This document shows positions 43,561-56,040 of a stretch of DNA of 64,000 nt, piece by piece; position 1 is the first letter of the stretch; each line of letters starts with the position of its first letter. The notes beneath the pieces were generated by a model. That model was not told the origin of the DNA. It searched no databases and worked only from the letters and a program-made list of their open reading frames with translations. The DNA is from Plazaster borealis (taxonomy: Eukaryota; Echinodermata; Asteroidea; Forcipulatida; Labidiasteridae): assembly GCA_021014325.1 (NCBI GenBank), contig CM037460.1, positions 16,597,486-16,661,485 of the forward strand. Direction: 5' to 3'. The translations under genes and the position numbers were made by a program.

Positions 43561-44644
43561 TTGTAAATCCCGCTTACCGAGGACTTCTCTTTGTTCTCCC
43601 ATTGTTTGGACAGTTTTTTTTAGCGACCTCCCTGTTGGGTTTGTACACGAAAACGAAGCGAGGACGTCCTCGCTCTGTCAAACACCCGGATCCCTTTTGT
43701 TAAAGTCCTCGGTTTGAATGGATAGACATGCTCACACACACTTAAAATTAACTACACGTGCAATGTGCATGCACAGGTTCAGCGTCTGCATAGGGCCTAC
43801 GTGTGTTAATACTCTACCTGCGTTGTCAACATTGGTCAAGAGACACGTGTGCTTTAACATCCGGTTTTGACCAGATGTAAAGGTAAAAATGTTGTCATTT
43901 TTGTGCAAAAGTTTGAGCAGGCTCACGCATCTATAATCTGTTGCCAAAATTATGATGAAAAATACGTGGTTTTTGAGATAAGAATTTGTTGAAATGTTCA
44001 ACTTCCGGTTTGAACCGGAGGTCTAGTTCAAATGGGGTCACGCTCTGTGTGGCGTTTGTTGAACTTTTAACGACCTGTCTGATGATGCATAGATTGTAAA
44101 AATCAAACATTTGGTTAATGAGTAAGATTTGTTTGATATATTAAACCTTGATTTATTGTAATTCGATACCCGATGACGTCTTTATGACAATATTATCAAG
44201 TTTGTGTCGTTTTGATATTAAGGTTCAATTTTCTGATGAGTTTCAATGTTCAGTTAAATTTTTATCTTGAGTTATGCCCCGAAATTGATTTTTTTAAGAA
44301 AAACAAAAAAAGCAAACTTTGACCTTCCGGTACGACCGGAAATAAAGGTCAAACGATTTTTGCATTATCCATGTTTTAATTTTTTCTTCAGTCTTGATCT
44401 ATCTGATGCCCAACTATGAACATCATAGCTTTCAAATTCAATGAGATACAGAGAATAGCAATTGGTAATATTTAAACTTTAAAAACATTGCAATTCGACA
44501 CCTGATGACTTCATCACGACGTCATGGTTCATGTGCCGTCTACATATTAAGGTTCAATTGTTTGATGAGTTTCATGGTTCAATTCAGTTTCAATATTGAG
44601 TTATTTTGCAGAGAAGAGTTGACACGGAAGAAGAAGATGGAGAA

Positions 44645-46103
44645 CTAGTATTCAGTTTTTCTGACATCACAAAAACAAGGTGTTCGCGAGTAATGTCATC
44701 AAATAATATGAGTGAATGAATTGGTGGGGACATTTTACCTTATCAATCTAATGTCTGGTTCACGAGTTAGATTTGTTTCCATTATAAAACTTAATTTTCT
44801 GGTTTGAACTGGAAGTCAAGGTCAAATGAGGTCACACATTCTGTAGCGTTTGTTGCCTTTTTGAAATTTTAACAATGATGTATAAACTGTAAGCAACCAA
44901 TTTTTGGTTAAGGAGTTTTGAATTTTACAAATATTAAACTTCAACTTCTCACTTGTCCTAAAAGTCAAGGTCAAATGGGGTCAAATTTGGTCTTAAATAC
45001 CTTTCTAATAAGGTAAACAATGTAAAAATCCATTGTGTACAGGAGTAATGATTTTTTCAAATATTAAACTTCAACTTCCGGTTTGAACCGGAAGTTAAGG
45101 TCAATTAATAGGGTCACACTTAACGTAGATTTAGTGATTCCTTGGACAACTAACTAATGATGTGTAGAGTATAAAAAACAATCTGTGGTTCAGGAGTTAT
45201 CAATTTTTCAAATCTTAAAGATCGTTTTCCGGTTTGAATTAAAAGTCAAAGTCAAAAAAGGTCACAGTTCGTAGCGTTATTAAAGTCTTCGAAGCCCTTT
45301 CTGATAACGTACAGATGATAACAATCCAATAAGTGGTTCAGGAGTTATGATATTTTCAAATAATAAATTTCATCTTCCCGTTTGAACCGGAAGTCAAGGT
45401 TCAAATGGGGTTACATTCTGTGTTACGTACTTTTCAAATTATTTATAGATTGTAAAATTCCAATGTGTGGTTCAGAAGTTATGATTTTTTGAAACATTAC
45501 ATTTCAACTTCCGATTCGAACCGAAGTCAAGGTCAAACGGGGTCACATTTCGTGCAGCACGTGTTAATTTTATTATGACCATTCAAAAGAGGTATAGATT
45601 GTAAAAAAATCCAATGTGTGGTTCAGGAGTTATGCATTTTTCAAATATTAGATGGAATAACTTTGGGTGGGTCCGGTAATATCACACGCTCTAGCTCGCG
45701 ATCTCAATGTTGATCCACACGAGGGCGCTATTTTAGGAAAACTGTATTAGCTAACAGGTGGGAAAAAAAAACTAATTACAGACTTGGAACCAAGTCTAAT
45801 TCAGTACATGTGTACACATATCATGCGTTGTCAACGTGCGCTTTAACGCCTGGTTTTGACCAGATGTAAAAGTCAAATCTGTACAAAAGTTTGAGAAGGC
45901 TCAATCATCTATAACCTGATGCAAAAATTTTGAAAAAAAAGTGTTTTTTTAAGATATGAATTTTGTGAAATTTTGAACTGCTGGTTTAAACCGGAAGTCA
46001 AGGCCAAATGGGGTCATGCTTTGTGTAGCGTTTGTTGAGCTTTTAACGAAAACAAACAAGGAAAATATAAAGGTGTTCGTGAGCTTGTATTGCACGAACA
46101 CCA
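44645..46103 (-). mobile_element. HINE-like element, unit B copy
   Basis: CTAG at 44645-44648, hairpin AGTTTTTCTGACATCACAAA, AAGGTGTTCGCG, six ~150-bp units including a full ACTTCCGGTTTGAACCGGAA at about 45074. A single palindrome (46069-46103, GGTGTTCGTG...GCACGAACACC) forms the 5' end. Parallel to 8498-10200, but with its 5' third deleted and the terminal hairpin kept. Confidence 0.78.
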
Positions 46104-47732
46104 ACAAATAAAAATCACAACTCTATGACCTGATCCACCTCTCGAGTATCGTCAGCAATTTCACGAAGGGCCAAAAAGTCCCCTACAGCCAAAAATGTAG
46201 TCCTATATGCTTGGAGAAAATTGGTAGGTAGAGTATTCGCGACTGAATCTTTGAAATTTTACATATCAGGGAAGAAGAGATCCTAACTCATACAAATATG
46301 TTTTAAATTTTGTCAAGACGTGTTTGATTAATGAGTGTTAAAAAACGTGGTCTATGTGCAGCGCGACGTGTGTAAACTTGTCGGCTGTTCGTGAAAATGC
46401 AAAAGCTGGAGCACCCACTTTTGGCACTATGTCAGCGGATAAAACCACGCGGTAGCGCAATACACAAATATAATGACAACAAGGTTTTGGGCTCTTCGTG
46501 AAAACGCAATTCCAGGTTTTTGTGGTTTTTGCCTTTTATCGACTTAGGATTTAAGAAACTAGACGATTTGAGAGCTATATAGTTCAGTAAATTGTTAGAT
46601 ACCGATCAACTATGTTTTTGGCTCTTCGTGAAATTGCTGACGATAATGTAGAATGGTCCAGTCTAGGATATCAATGACATTCACTAAATTCACTCCCCAG
46701 AGCATTGCACTTTTGAGAAAACGTGAACTAATTCAAATGTGCAATAACTTAAGGGTTTAAAGAAAACACAAACAAACACCACATACTTGTGTTGATTATA
46801 ACGATTGTTGACAAAAACACTGTGGAGTTGGTGGACTGAATGGATCTCCAAATAAAACGTACACCTCTAAGAGTAAACACAAATACATTATTCAACACAC
46901 TCAGTCCCACTTTAACATCTGATAGTTACCAATAAATCAACCGGCCCCAACTCCAAAGCCTGAACCCAAGAACACACGGTACAACCTTCCCCTAAATTGG
47001 CCTTTTTTGAGATAAATGGTGGACAAAATAATGGGAGTGTACTGTTTGGTTTGGGTGTGTATTTACCCATCCTTATATTGGCTTACACCGTCCACCGAAT
47101 ACGTGTCACGACAACCCAAACTACATCATCTCAACACAGAACACTAAATCTGCTTTCCTGACTTTATACCAAACGTAAACAGGCTCACCTGGGACCGATT
47201 GAAATATTTTCCTGAGAGCTGAAAACACTGCTGCAAAAAAGTCTGTTCTCCTTGTGAAGTAAAAGCTCGATATAAAATCACAACAGTCTTTATTGCATTT
47301 CACAATACAGTCTACCTCCTATATTCTGTGTCACTGCTAAACTTGTGAATTTCCACAGTCGAATGCTCTCAAAACGATTGAAAAGAGAGGCTGTATTGTA
47401 TGTTCGTCTTGACCTCTGCCAACTTGCAGTGCATTGTTATAGTAGCATGTCTTTCTATGAATAATCGGTAGACCGAAAATGTACGTGAACATTTGGTTAA
47501 ATCCTCAGACAGAACATTTCCCAGTAGTGTTTCACTGGACCAACTGGGATTAGACTGGAGCAGCTCATGCTGATACCAAGATGACCCCCCCCCCTCACAT
47601 AGTACAGTTTACCTCATATATTCTGTGTCACTGCTTAGCTTGTGTATTTCTACAGTCGAATGCTCTCAAAACGATTGGAAAGAGAGGCTGTATGTTCGTC
47701 GTGACCTTTTGCCAACTTGCAGTGCATTGTTA
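46104..47732. other. Unit B flank, paralogous to 10330-11755; no gene confirmed
   Basis: Matches unit A from 46233 onward. Contains the short conserved ORF 47121-47303 (minus) and the start of a local tandem duplication (47307-47605 repeated from 47607). Confidence 0.6.
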
Positions 47733-48209
47733 GGCTTATATATAAAAAAAAAAAACTTTGCGTTGCCCTTTTCCGACCGACCCAAAAAATCTGAAATCCA
47801 CGGTCGCGTTTTTTTCTTTTTCTTTAAATGGCGATTTTTTTATTTTGTTTAAAGTATTTTATACTTTGATTCCCAGTAAACGACATTTAAGATAGAAACC
47901 TCGATGTTTTTATTTTTATTTTGCAAAATTATATTGTTTTATGTTGCAGGCCTGTGAAACCCCCGCTTTCACATTGACCGTGCCGATTTTTTATTTCCGC
48001 CTTTTTAAAATGTGTGATAAAAAGACGTGACGAATTTTCCCGGTCGGCCTGCTACACATACATCATACAGCACACACACGAAGTCCGTAAATCCAATGTC
48101 CTTGCTCTATGCTGGCAGCAAGCAGCGCGTAACGTGAATGGGCTGGTATCCATCAGGCACTTGTGTTGCAACTCCTTGCCAATAGAGGGCGCTGTGTGAT
48201 CGTTGGCAT

Positions 48210-48410
48210 CAGAGCTGTGTATTGAGAGAGTTGCGACAACTTGCGATTAGAAGCCATCTTGTCTCCAAAAAATGCATTGGCGAATACAGGGTGCCAGACT
48301 AGTCTGCCCATTGGGTTGTACTGCATTTTGGAACAAAATGGCGTCCAGCAACCACGTGACCGGAGAAAGCTGGTCCCTCCATGTCGCAACTCTCTCAATA
48401 TACGGCTCTG
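48210..48410. mobile_element. hAT-like MITE, 201 bp
   Basis: Ends CAGAGCTGTGTATTGAGAGA and, reversed, CAGAGCCGTATATTGAGAGA. 8-bp target duplication GTTGGCAT (48202-48209; 48411-48418). The shorter sister Harbinger copy has the empty site near 57860. Confidence 0.88.
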
Positions 48411-49512
48411 GTTGGCATTGCATGTACATGTACATGTATATCCATGTACATGCACTTTTAAGCACGGTTCGGCGTGGTATTGAACGCGTCATGTTTTCGA
48501 ACATCAATCAAGATGTCGGTGCAACCATTCCTCCATGGTGCAACACAAGTGCGTGATGGATACCCTGGCTGAACAAAAATGATTATTTTACAGTATAATG
48601 TAAGATTTTTTTCCGTCGTGGTCCGGTTTTTTTTATTATTTTTTTTAAAAACCTTTTCCTTGCGTGGCAGCGTTCATTGCACGCGTCAATGTCTTTTCCG
48701 ATGGAACGTTAGTGTTTAGAGCGGCATCTACGAAGAGTTTCGGCGTGGCGGAGCTCCACTCCCATCATTGTTACATGGATGTATTTTTTCCGCTTTTGTT
48801 TAATGGTCCACTCACAGGCCTGATATTTATATTATTGGGGGTTTCGGCTATCCGCCGAAACCACCTTTGTTTTCGTCCAGATTTTCTTTCCGAAAACTCT
48901 CATAGCATTAACCCGTGGAAATTTGTTATCGTTCGATCTCAGGAATTACAGTCTTAAAAGACACAAACAATGCATCAAATGAAAGCCTGTGCTCTAACTA
49001 AGATCAAGCAGCAGTTGTTTTGAGTGTTTTTTGTTTCTTTCTTGACGATATTACCCAAAGTAATGAAGAACAGTGTAAACTCGTACTAAGTCCTGAGGCC
49101 GTTTGCGCCCGATGCTGTCGTAATTTTTGTACTGTTGGCATGAGACTGCATCAATGGCAGACTTTGAACGAGTCTATTCAAAATATACAGTCACTATATA
49201 AGGTATTAAATCTCGTTAGATATGTTGATGGTCCAATGGCACCGCGGTTTACCGTGTTACTTAACAAGCCAGTGATCGCGAGTTCGAGCCGGTCGAGAAT
49301 CTCGACGATTTCAATATATTAATGCATACATTTTACACTTTTTTTAACAATAAGCAATTTGTACCTACATTAAAACGAACAGTACCACATGTTCTTTTTT
49401 CAAATTTTTGGATCCTGAGAATTTTATTTTCCCGGAAAATAAAACGATCATTATTTTGTCCTCGCTCAGCATCGGCGCTGTACGATCTTTGGTTAGTACG
49501 TTACGAAGCACT

Positions 49513-49585
49513 AGGTTATACCATGGAGCTATCCTTTTTATAGCTCCATGGTTATACCATGGAGGTAGGAACCTCCATGGTTATA
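49513..49585. repeat. Two adjacent CCATGG hairpins
   Basis: ACCATGGAGCTA...TAGCTCCATGGT, then CCATGGAGGT-AGGA-ACCTCCATGG. A TATACC/GGTTAT repeat links them. Confidence 0.75.
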
Positions 49586-49839
49586 CTGTATAGGCACAAC
49601 TTGTTCGAGTAGCGCTATTTTTGCAGTTTTTCGCTTTATGTGTGTTGTCAATCACCACAAAGTGCCAGCATTTTCTTTCTGAAACTTATCACTGAAGACA
49701 AACCTATGTGGAACATAAACACTTTACTTATTTATTTGGCTTCGATGTAGGCATCATAATACTCCGTGTGAGTAAAAGTGGACCGTGCACGGATGAATAC
49801 ACCTGCCCGAGATTTGGAAGTTTACACGGCATACACATT

Positions 49840-50220
49840 TTATGGTAATGGTTACGAATGAGCAAAATCGCTACTAAAGCGAAATGGTTACAATAAAAAT
49901 GAGCAAAATGATTCAGAATAAGCATAAATTAATTCCGAATAAGCGATGTAATTCAGAGTAAGCGAACTGATTCCAAATCAGCGAAGTGATTCTGAGTAAG
50001 CGAATTGATTCATTCACATTTTATGAATGAAAAATCGAAAGTGTCGTACTATCATTCATGTGTGTTGTGGTGAATCATTGAATGATGTAATGTTAAGTGT
50101 AATACAAATCTACATCAACAAGCATAATGGTTATGAATGAGGGAAACCGTAACGAATAAGCGAAATGGTTACGAATCAGCAAAATTATTCAGAATAAGCG
50201 AAATGATTCTGAAGAAGCGT
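49840..50220. repeat. Degenerate ~18-20-bp minisatellite
   Basis: Repeated GAATAAGCGAAATGATTC-like units, many diverged, with a ~140-bp unrelated gap in the middle. Confidence 0.7.
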
Positions 50221-50504
50221 ATTGAAATTACACGGCTCTGCTTACCATAAGGAAAGAATCGGCGCTTACGGAAGCAGGGAATTCCGCGCTTACGTTAAGC
50301 ATATTTTACAGCTTAGCAGGGAAAGTTTGCTTGAGCGTGTGCATATCCTCAACGCTAATTTACATTCTTATAGCTTTAAAGCTAACGCAGATATTTGCCG
50401 CTTGGACAGTAAGAGGGAAAAGTTGACCGCGTCAGCGCAAAATTTTGCGGATAAGCAGAACCATAAACTGGGCCCTACGTTGGGTTTAGTTTGCTTTACT
50501 TACT

Positions 50505-50660
50505 TGTGTTCCTGCGAATGCAAACGCGATACGAATTATAAAGACATAAATTCGCAACGAATAATTTGCTTCAGTTGACTTCCCTGCGACATTTCGCTGC
50601 AAAAACAGCCCTGTGACGTAAAAATTTGTTTCGCATTCGCAGGAGCTATGAACCGGGCTT
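50505..50660. mobile_element. Foldback MITE, second copy of the 33463 family
   Basis: TTCCTGCGAATGCAAACGCG at the left against CATAGCTCCTGCGAATGCGA on the minus strand at the right. Confidence 0.65.
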
Positions 50661-50691
50661 TACTTGGCCCGTGCAATTCCATGATATAGTA

Positions 50692-50972
50692 GGCCTGGGC
50701 GACTAGTGCGACTAGTGCGACTAGTGTCATAGTTTGGTGAACCAGTTGTGTCGCTTACGACTTTCACGACAACATAATTTACTTCAAACACAATCAGACA
50801 TCAGTGAAACAATCCTTTCCTTCGAGCTTGAATTTTACTAAATTGCGCTTGCGTTACACATTGCCACAATTAATGCATTTTGAGAATTAAAATGTAGTCG
50901 CGACAAGTGTCGTAGTTGCGACTATTTGAGGTGCGACTAGACGAGTAGTAAATGTCACTAGTCGCCCAGGCC
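50692..50972. mobile_element. MITE with GGCCTGGGCGACTAGTG ends
   Basis: 17-bp terminal inverted repeats GGCCTGGGCGACTAGTG; TA flanks on both sides; extra GTGCGACTA direct repeats at the left end. Harbinger-like by its GGCC ends; weak assignment. Confidence 0.75.
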
Positions 50973-52566
50973 TAATATGAAGGGAATTTTGCTTCACATG
51001 AAAAATCTTGTGAAAATGGGCCCAATTTCATGGCTCTGCTCTGGAAGCAAAGATTCGTCGCTTAACAGCTAAAGCAGTTAATTCTGCGCTTACGTCAAGC
51101 ATATTATTTTCACAACTTATTAGGAGGGATTTTTCTTACTTGTGTGCTTCAAAGCTAGTGCATTACATTTGGCGCTTGCACAGTAAGCGGAGAATGGTGA
51201 TCATAAGCGCTGAATTTGGCAGTAAGCAGAGCCATGAAATTTGGCCCTGTTCTGTGTAAGTGGGTTTAGTTAGGCCTATACTTCAAACTTGTAAAATTTT
51301 CTTGTTGATACATGAGGGGAAGTTAGCTTCATGTGTACAAATCTTGTGAGACTGGCCCAATTTCATGACTCTGCTACCGTAAGCAAAGATTGATGCTTCG
51401 GAAGCGGGAAATTGTGTGCTTACGTCAAGCGTATTTCACAGCTTAGCAGTGATTGTTTTCCTGTGCCAGTGCTAACTCATCATACGTATTCTTCGTTTCA
51501 ATGCCTGCGCGAATATTCAGCTTGCACAGTAAGCGGAGAATGGTACAAGCGCACGAGTTTTGTGGTAAGCAGAGCCATAAAGCTGGGCACTGTTCTTTGT
51601 AAGTGGGTTCAGTTTGCTTTAGGCCTACTTACTAACATGTGAAATTCCTTGTTGAGGGGAAGTTATAGCTTAATATACACACAAATCTTGCCATATTGAG
51701 TTGAAATTACTCATTAGAGCGCCCCCTATCGGCAGGAGTACGTTACGCATGAACAATTACATGGGTCATCATCACAACATTTTTAGTTAAACTGTGAGTA
51801 TAGGATTCTACATTTATTCAAGATTATCTGTTCCAAAAATTATGCAATTTAATGACAAATCCATGTTGCTCCATGTATCGATATAGTTCATGATGATCAA
51901 AAATTTGCGACTCCCACGCTTTACCATTGGCCTTGAAAGAGCCCCTAAGATTGTTTTTGAATCGCCCTGTGTGGCCAAATGATTGCTTGTTAAACTAATC
52001 AATTGTTGTGCAGGTACTTTTCTCCGAAGTTAAGTCATGCACACGCTCTGTCTCAATAAAATCCAACGCGCAATCACTATCGCGTAATTTAATGCACGCA
52101 AACACTTTTGCGTAACAGCCAAACTGCGCGAAAGTGATGGCGCCCTATGTAGCCCAGTCACATTAAGGAAATGAGACTTTCAACTCCAGAAAGCTCTGAT
52201 TACCTTAAGCAAAGAATCGACTCTTACGGAAGCGAGGAAGTCTTTGGCATTAAATATTTACTTTGAAAAACCGTGACCTCATGTTGACCTCTACTTCCGG
52301 GTCAACCGGAAGTGGGACCATATCTCAAGAACTACAAATTCCAAACTGGAAATTCAAATATAATAGAAATTCATCATAAAAAAGCGCACTAAAGCGACAG
52401 GTTCCATTTTCGTTAACTTGACCCACAATCGATCGCCATCATCGGGACTGTGACAACTTATTAATTTACAAACTACATTACATCACCAAGACATTATTCA
52501 ATTCTTAATAGCTCGCCTTCTTAAAGCCGAAACCCCAGTATTTGTTCGTAACAAATTCAGTTCTAG

Positions 52567-54336
52567 TTTTTTCGTATTATTATTATTTTTCCATTCGAAA
52601 AGTTCTCATAGCATTAACCAATGAAATTTGTTATCGTTCGATCTCAGGAATTACAGTCTTAAAACACACAAACGACACATCAAATGAAGCTTGTCCTCTA
52701 ACTTAGATCCAGCAGCAGTTGTTTTGAGTGTTTTTCGTTCATTTCTTGATGATATTACCGATTTAAAAACGCCCGTCAAAAAAGCACGATCGCCGTGTCT
52801 GTGTACATGACACGTAATTGTCGCTGTACGTACCATACGGCCGTGTCACACACGGCCTGTGTACACACAGATAAGGCTGCTGCAATACAGTGGATATCTG
52901 TGTGCATAGTGTGTGCATGTACCGCACAGATGAGCACAAAATTGGGCTAATAAAACTGTTTTAACTGAGAATAGTTTAGTATGAAAGTCAATTTATAAAA
53001 TCAATTTACATTTTACATGATTGAAAAACTGTCTGAGATTTTAACTTGCTGTTCTTGTTTAGCGAAGTTTCGGTGCAAAACTTCGGTCGCAGCAGTCAAT
53101 AAATAGAATCTTGATTTTCATTGGTAACCACCAGCGTATGCTAGATGGTTCATTGCTAACGCGGGATACCAGGGAAATCTTGCTGTTGCATTAAATATTG
53201 ATTGCGCAAATGTTTTAGCTTTTCAGTTGCGGTGGGGGGTTTTCTGCTGAAAATGCACATAAAGCACTTGTAAAACTCAATGGATCCGTATCTTTTCTGA
53301 AGATTTCACATGAATTGATGAATGCCTACTTAGTATGGAATCTGCCCCGTTTTGTAAACCATGCAAGCCTCCTAATCCCACCATTGTCCGGAGTTTGGAA
53401 TTAACAACCTGCTCGCTGCATCGTGACTCCAGTTTCGGATTAGTATTGCTAGCAATAGCGTCCAGTTAGCACCTCTATTGATTGTCTTACAAGCCAAAAA
53501 TAACGATGTTCAGGTTGTTAAAGGTATCATCCTTTGTTTTTGTTTTTTATTATTCTCGTTACAAAAGGGTTGAAAACAATGTTTTGCTCGTAACGGGCCG
53601 ACAAAATTACCTCGTTGTAACCGTGTTCTCGCTACTACCGTGATGCATTGAAACACGCACGGGGCAGTTCGGGACCGGCAAAAAATCTCGTTTTAACAGG
53701 AACCTCGTAATTTGCGAGCTCGTAACAACGGGAGTCGACTGTAATCTCTGTGCCACTTGTACTTTTACAGCACATGTACTTTATATTTCATTTATAGTTT
53801 TACGACACATTTTAGCTCCTCACAAGTGCCACATTCATGACATTTCATCCTCCCACATGACCTGAACTTATACCGGTCCATCTGTTCCAAACTGGGCGAA
53901 AGTGATGGCGCCCTATGTAGCCCAGTCACATTAAGGAAATGAGACTTTCAACTCCAGAAAGCTCTGATTACCTTAAGCAAAGAATCGACTCTTACGGAAG
54001 CGAGGAAGTCTTTGGCATTAAATATTTACTTTGAAAAACCGTGACCTCATGTTGACCTCTACTTCCGGGTCAACCGGAAGTGGGACCATATCTCAAGAAC
54101 TACAAATTCCAAACTGGAAATTCAAATCTAATAGAAATTTCATCATCAATAAGCGCCCTAAAGCGACAGGTTCCATTTTCGTTAACTTGACCCACAATCG
54201 ATCTCCATCATCGGGACTGTGACAACTTATTAATTAAGAAACTACATTACGTCACCAAGACATTATTCAATTTTTTGATAGTTCGCCTTGTTAAAGCCGA
54301 AACCCCAGTATTTGTTCGTAACAAATTCAGTTCTAG
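52567..54336 (+). mobile_element. HINE-like element, second of the pair (shorter)
   Basis: Shares its first ~180 bp with 48870-49070 and its last ~450 bp with 52120-52566 (including the ACTTCCGGGTCAACCGGAAG unit), ending CTAG at 54333-54336. It lacks the 5' hairpin, as if the two were joined at that end. The interior differs. Confidence 0.75.
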
Positions 54337-54572
54337 TTATATTATTTATTCATACATCAAGTTTTTAAAAGTTTATTTTTGTTTTGTATTCACCATATGA
54401 ATGTATACTACTTTGAGAACATTAAAATGGTTGAAAACATAAAGTTGTGTGTATATCTACTGTGTTTTTTCCTCTGACGTATTCTAAAAAATAAAAAAAA
54501 AGCGACCGACCGACCCTCCCGATTTTTTAGCCAAAAGGGCAATACAAAGTTTTTTTTATTTTTTATGCCTTA

Positions 54573-56040
54573 TAGTAGCGTGTAATTCTATGAATAATCG
54601 GTAGACCGAAAATGTACGTGGAACATTTGGTTGAATCCTCAGGCTGATCATTTCCAATAGGGTTTCCACTGGACCAATTGGGATTAGACTGGAGCAGCTC
54701 ATGCTGATAACAAGATGACCCCCTCACATAGGGATGAACTTGTAACTATTAAATTTAATAAAAGATGCTCATTACATACTATATTCAGAGTTTGTATAAT
54801 TTAATGAGGAAATCTACATGCAACCAGTTCTGCACATTTTCAAAGAAAACAAAATGGGTGTGGGGGGGGTGGAAGTAGACCAAATTTTGCTGAACAAGCA
54901 ACCTACTCCCGCATTGGTCTCCATTCAAGCCCCTGGGTACAAACAACAATTATTTTTATGGTTCAGACATAGCGATCGACCAATAAAACTAATAGTATGC
55001 AATTTCTGAAAGAATATTATGCTCTTCAATGTGCATTTTTGTTTTTCACTTTTTTGTCTTTCTTGTTTATATGATTTATTTTAATATCTACTCGGACCTT
55101 TGAGGAAATCCATCCACATCCCTCCCTCGAATCACCCGCAGCGCTCTGCATGAGTGCTATGGACCCCATGAGCTGCATAAGCAGACATTATTAGTGCTTA
55201 ACAATTTATACTAAGCAAAAATAAACAGGATACCATTCACAGATAGTACACGTGACGTGGTATTTTGACTGGTAACCATATTCTGGTAAGCATTAATGAT
55301 GCTTTGCTACTTTTTGTTCTTAACCAATAACCATGTACCATGAAATTAGGTAACTTGGCGTGCTGAGTTGAGTCCTAACAAAGCCAACTGCTGCTTTCGG
55401 AGGGGGGGGGGGGTCGATTTAGTGAAACAAAATTCCAGTTACTCTGATTCCACATCTCAACCGATCCCAAATTTCGACTCCTATCTAAGAAGAAAAAAAA
55501 GTCACCTTCATAGTATAACAAGATACACAACCAGCCAGGGAGAAATCTTACTGCATGATACAACCATGTGATGTAGGATAGAGAAATGACAGAGGCTTTC
55601 TCTATGGTAGAACCTTTCTCTATGGTAGAACAATGGTTTAATATGTAACTTCCTCTTGGCCTCGATTTCTATTTCATGTCTACGACATTGAGAACAAAAC
55701 ATCATCCTACAAACTGAATCACAGATCTGGAACTGGGGGCTATTTTCAAATGGAAACTTTTTGTTTTCTTTTCTTTTTTAACAGAGAACAAAACGCGAGT
55801 GTGAAGCATGCAGGCAAACTAAATTTACCTCCATCCAATTACCTCTATTAAGAAAGTGAATCTGTGCAAAAACGAAAGATGGTACATCCATAACCAACTA
55901 CAGTATCGGACTCATTCGGGCACACAGGTAAACTGATTGGTGGTGGTTTTTTTTTTTTTTTGTCAGTGGGCATTATAAGGTATGTAATTAGCACCAGCAG
56001 CTATTGCACTCTGTGTGCGGTCAAACGTGTCAGAGGAATA
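54573..56040. other. Unit B flank, paralogous to 11604-12960
   Basis: Continues unit A sequence after the Harbinger insertion (AATCGGTAGACCGAAAATGT). Poly-G and poly-T tracts. No gene seen. Confidence 0.6.

Larger units (their letters stand above)
8498..44644. repeat. Unit A of a ~36-kb tandem segmental duplication
   Basis: The order of non-transposon blocks in 8498-31403 recurs in 44645-64000. Examples: 10338 matches 46233, 11285 matches 47121, 13020 matches 58380, 14340 matches 60020, 16480 matches 60870, 22465 matches 62342, 27004 matches 63649, and 31344 matches 63947. The repeat is head to tail, and both units start at the CTAG end of the same HINE. The non-repetitive blocks differ by a few percent and by many insertions. 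The unit holds one P450 gene plus its 3' flank and ends in the promoter-side HINE. Confidence 0.85.
42780..44644 (-). mobile_element. HINE-like tandem-repeat element upstream of P450 copy A
   Basis: Four to five ~150-bp units (42780-43420), then a unique middle interrupted by a (CA)n-bearing segment (43490-43730). CRE-like GATGACGTC and the purine-rich 5' end GGAAGAAGAAGATGG follow at 44625. The 3' terminus is missing; the array begins about 160 bp from the P450 ATG, on its promoter side. It equals the position of 1-8495 one unit earlier. Confidence 0.75.
50210..51645. repeat. Three ~300-bp direct repeats inside the HINE
   Basis: Units near 50225, 51025 and 51360 share GGCTCTGCT..TAAGCAAAGA, GCGCTTACGTCAAGC, CACAGTAAGCGGAGAATGG and AAGCAGAGCCAT. 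The first and second are separated by two MITEs (50505-50660 and 50692-50972). Confidence 0.75.
48836..52566 (+). mobile_element. HINE-like element (GGTTTCGGC hairpin type), first of a pair
   Basis: The 5' hairpin is GGTTTCGGC-TATCC-GCCGAAACC, then TTTGTTTTCGTCCAGATTT. The 3' end is AAGCCGAAACCCC, the hairpin ATTTGTT-CGT-AACAAAT, and CTAG at 52563-52566. The interior holds a degenerate ~18-bp minisatellite, ~320-bp repeats and two MITEs. Confidence 0.75.
47733..54569. mobile_element. PIF/Harbinger-like element, enlarged by nested insertions
   Basis: Ends GGCTTATATATAAAAAAAAA..TTGCCCTTTT and, reversed, GGCATAAAAAATAAAAAAAA..TTGCCCTTTTGG. 3-bp target duplication TTA (47730-47732; 54570-54572). 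The empty site in unit A is 11601-11603. Its own sequence is about 47733-48835 and 54337-54569; the rest is a HINE pair, and a 201-bp MITE is also inside. No transposase. Superfamily inferred from TWA duplication and GGCC-like ends. Confidence 0.8.
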
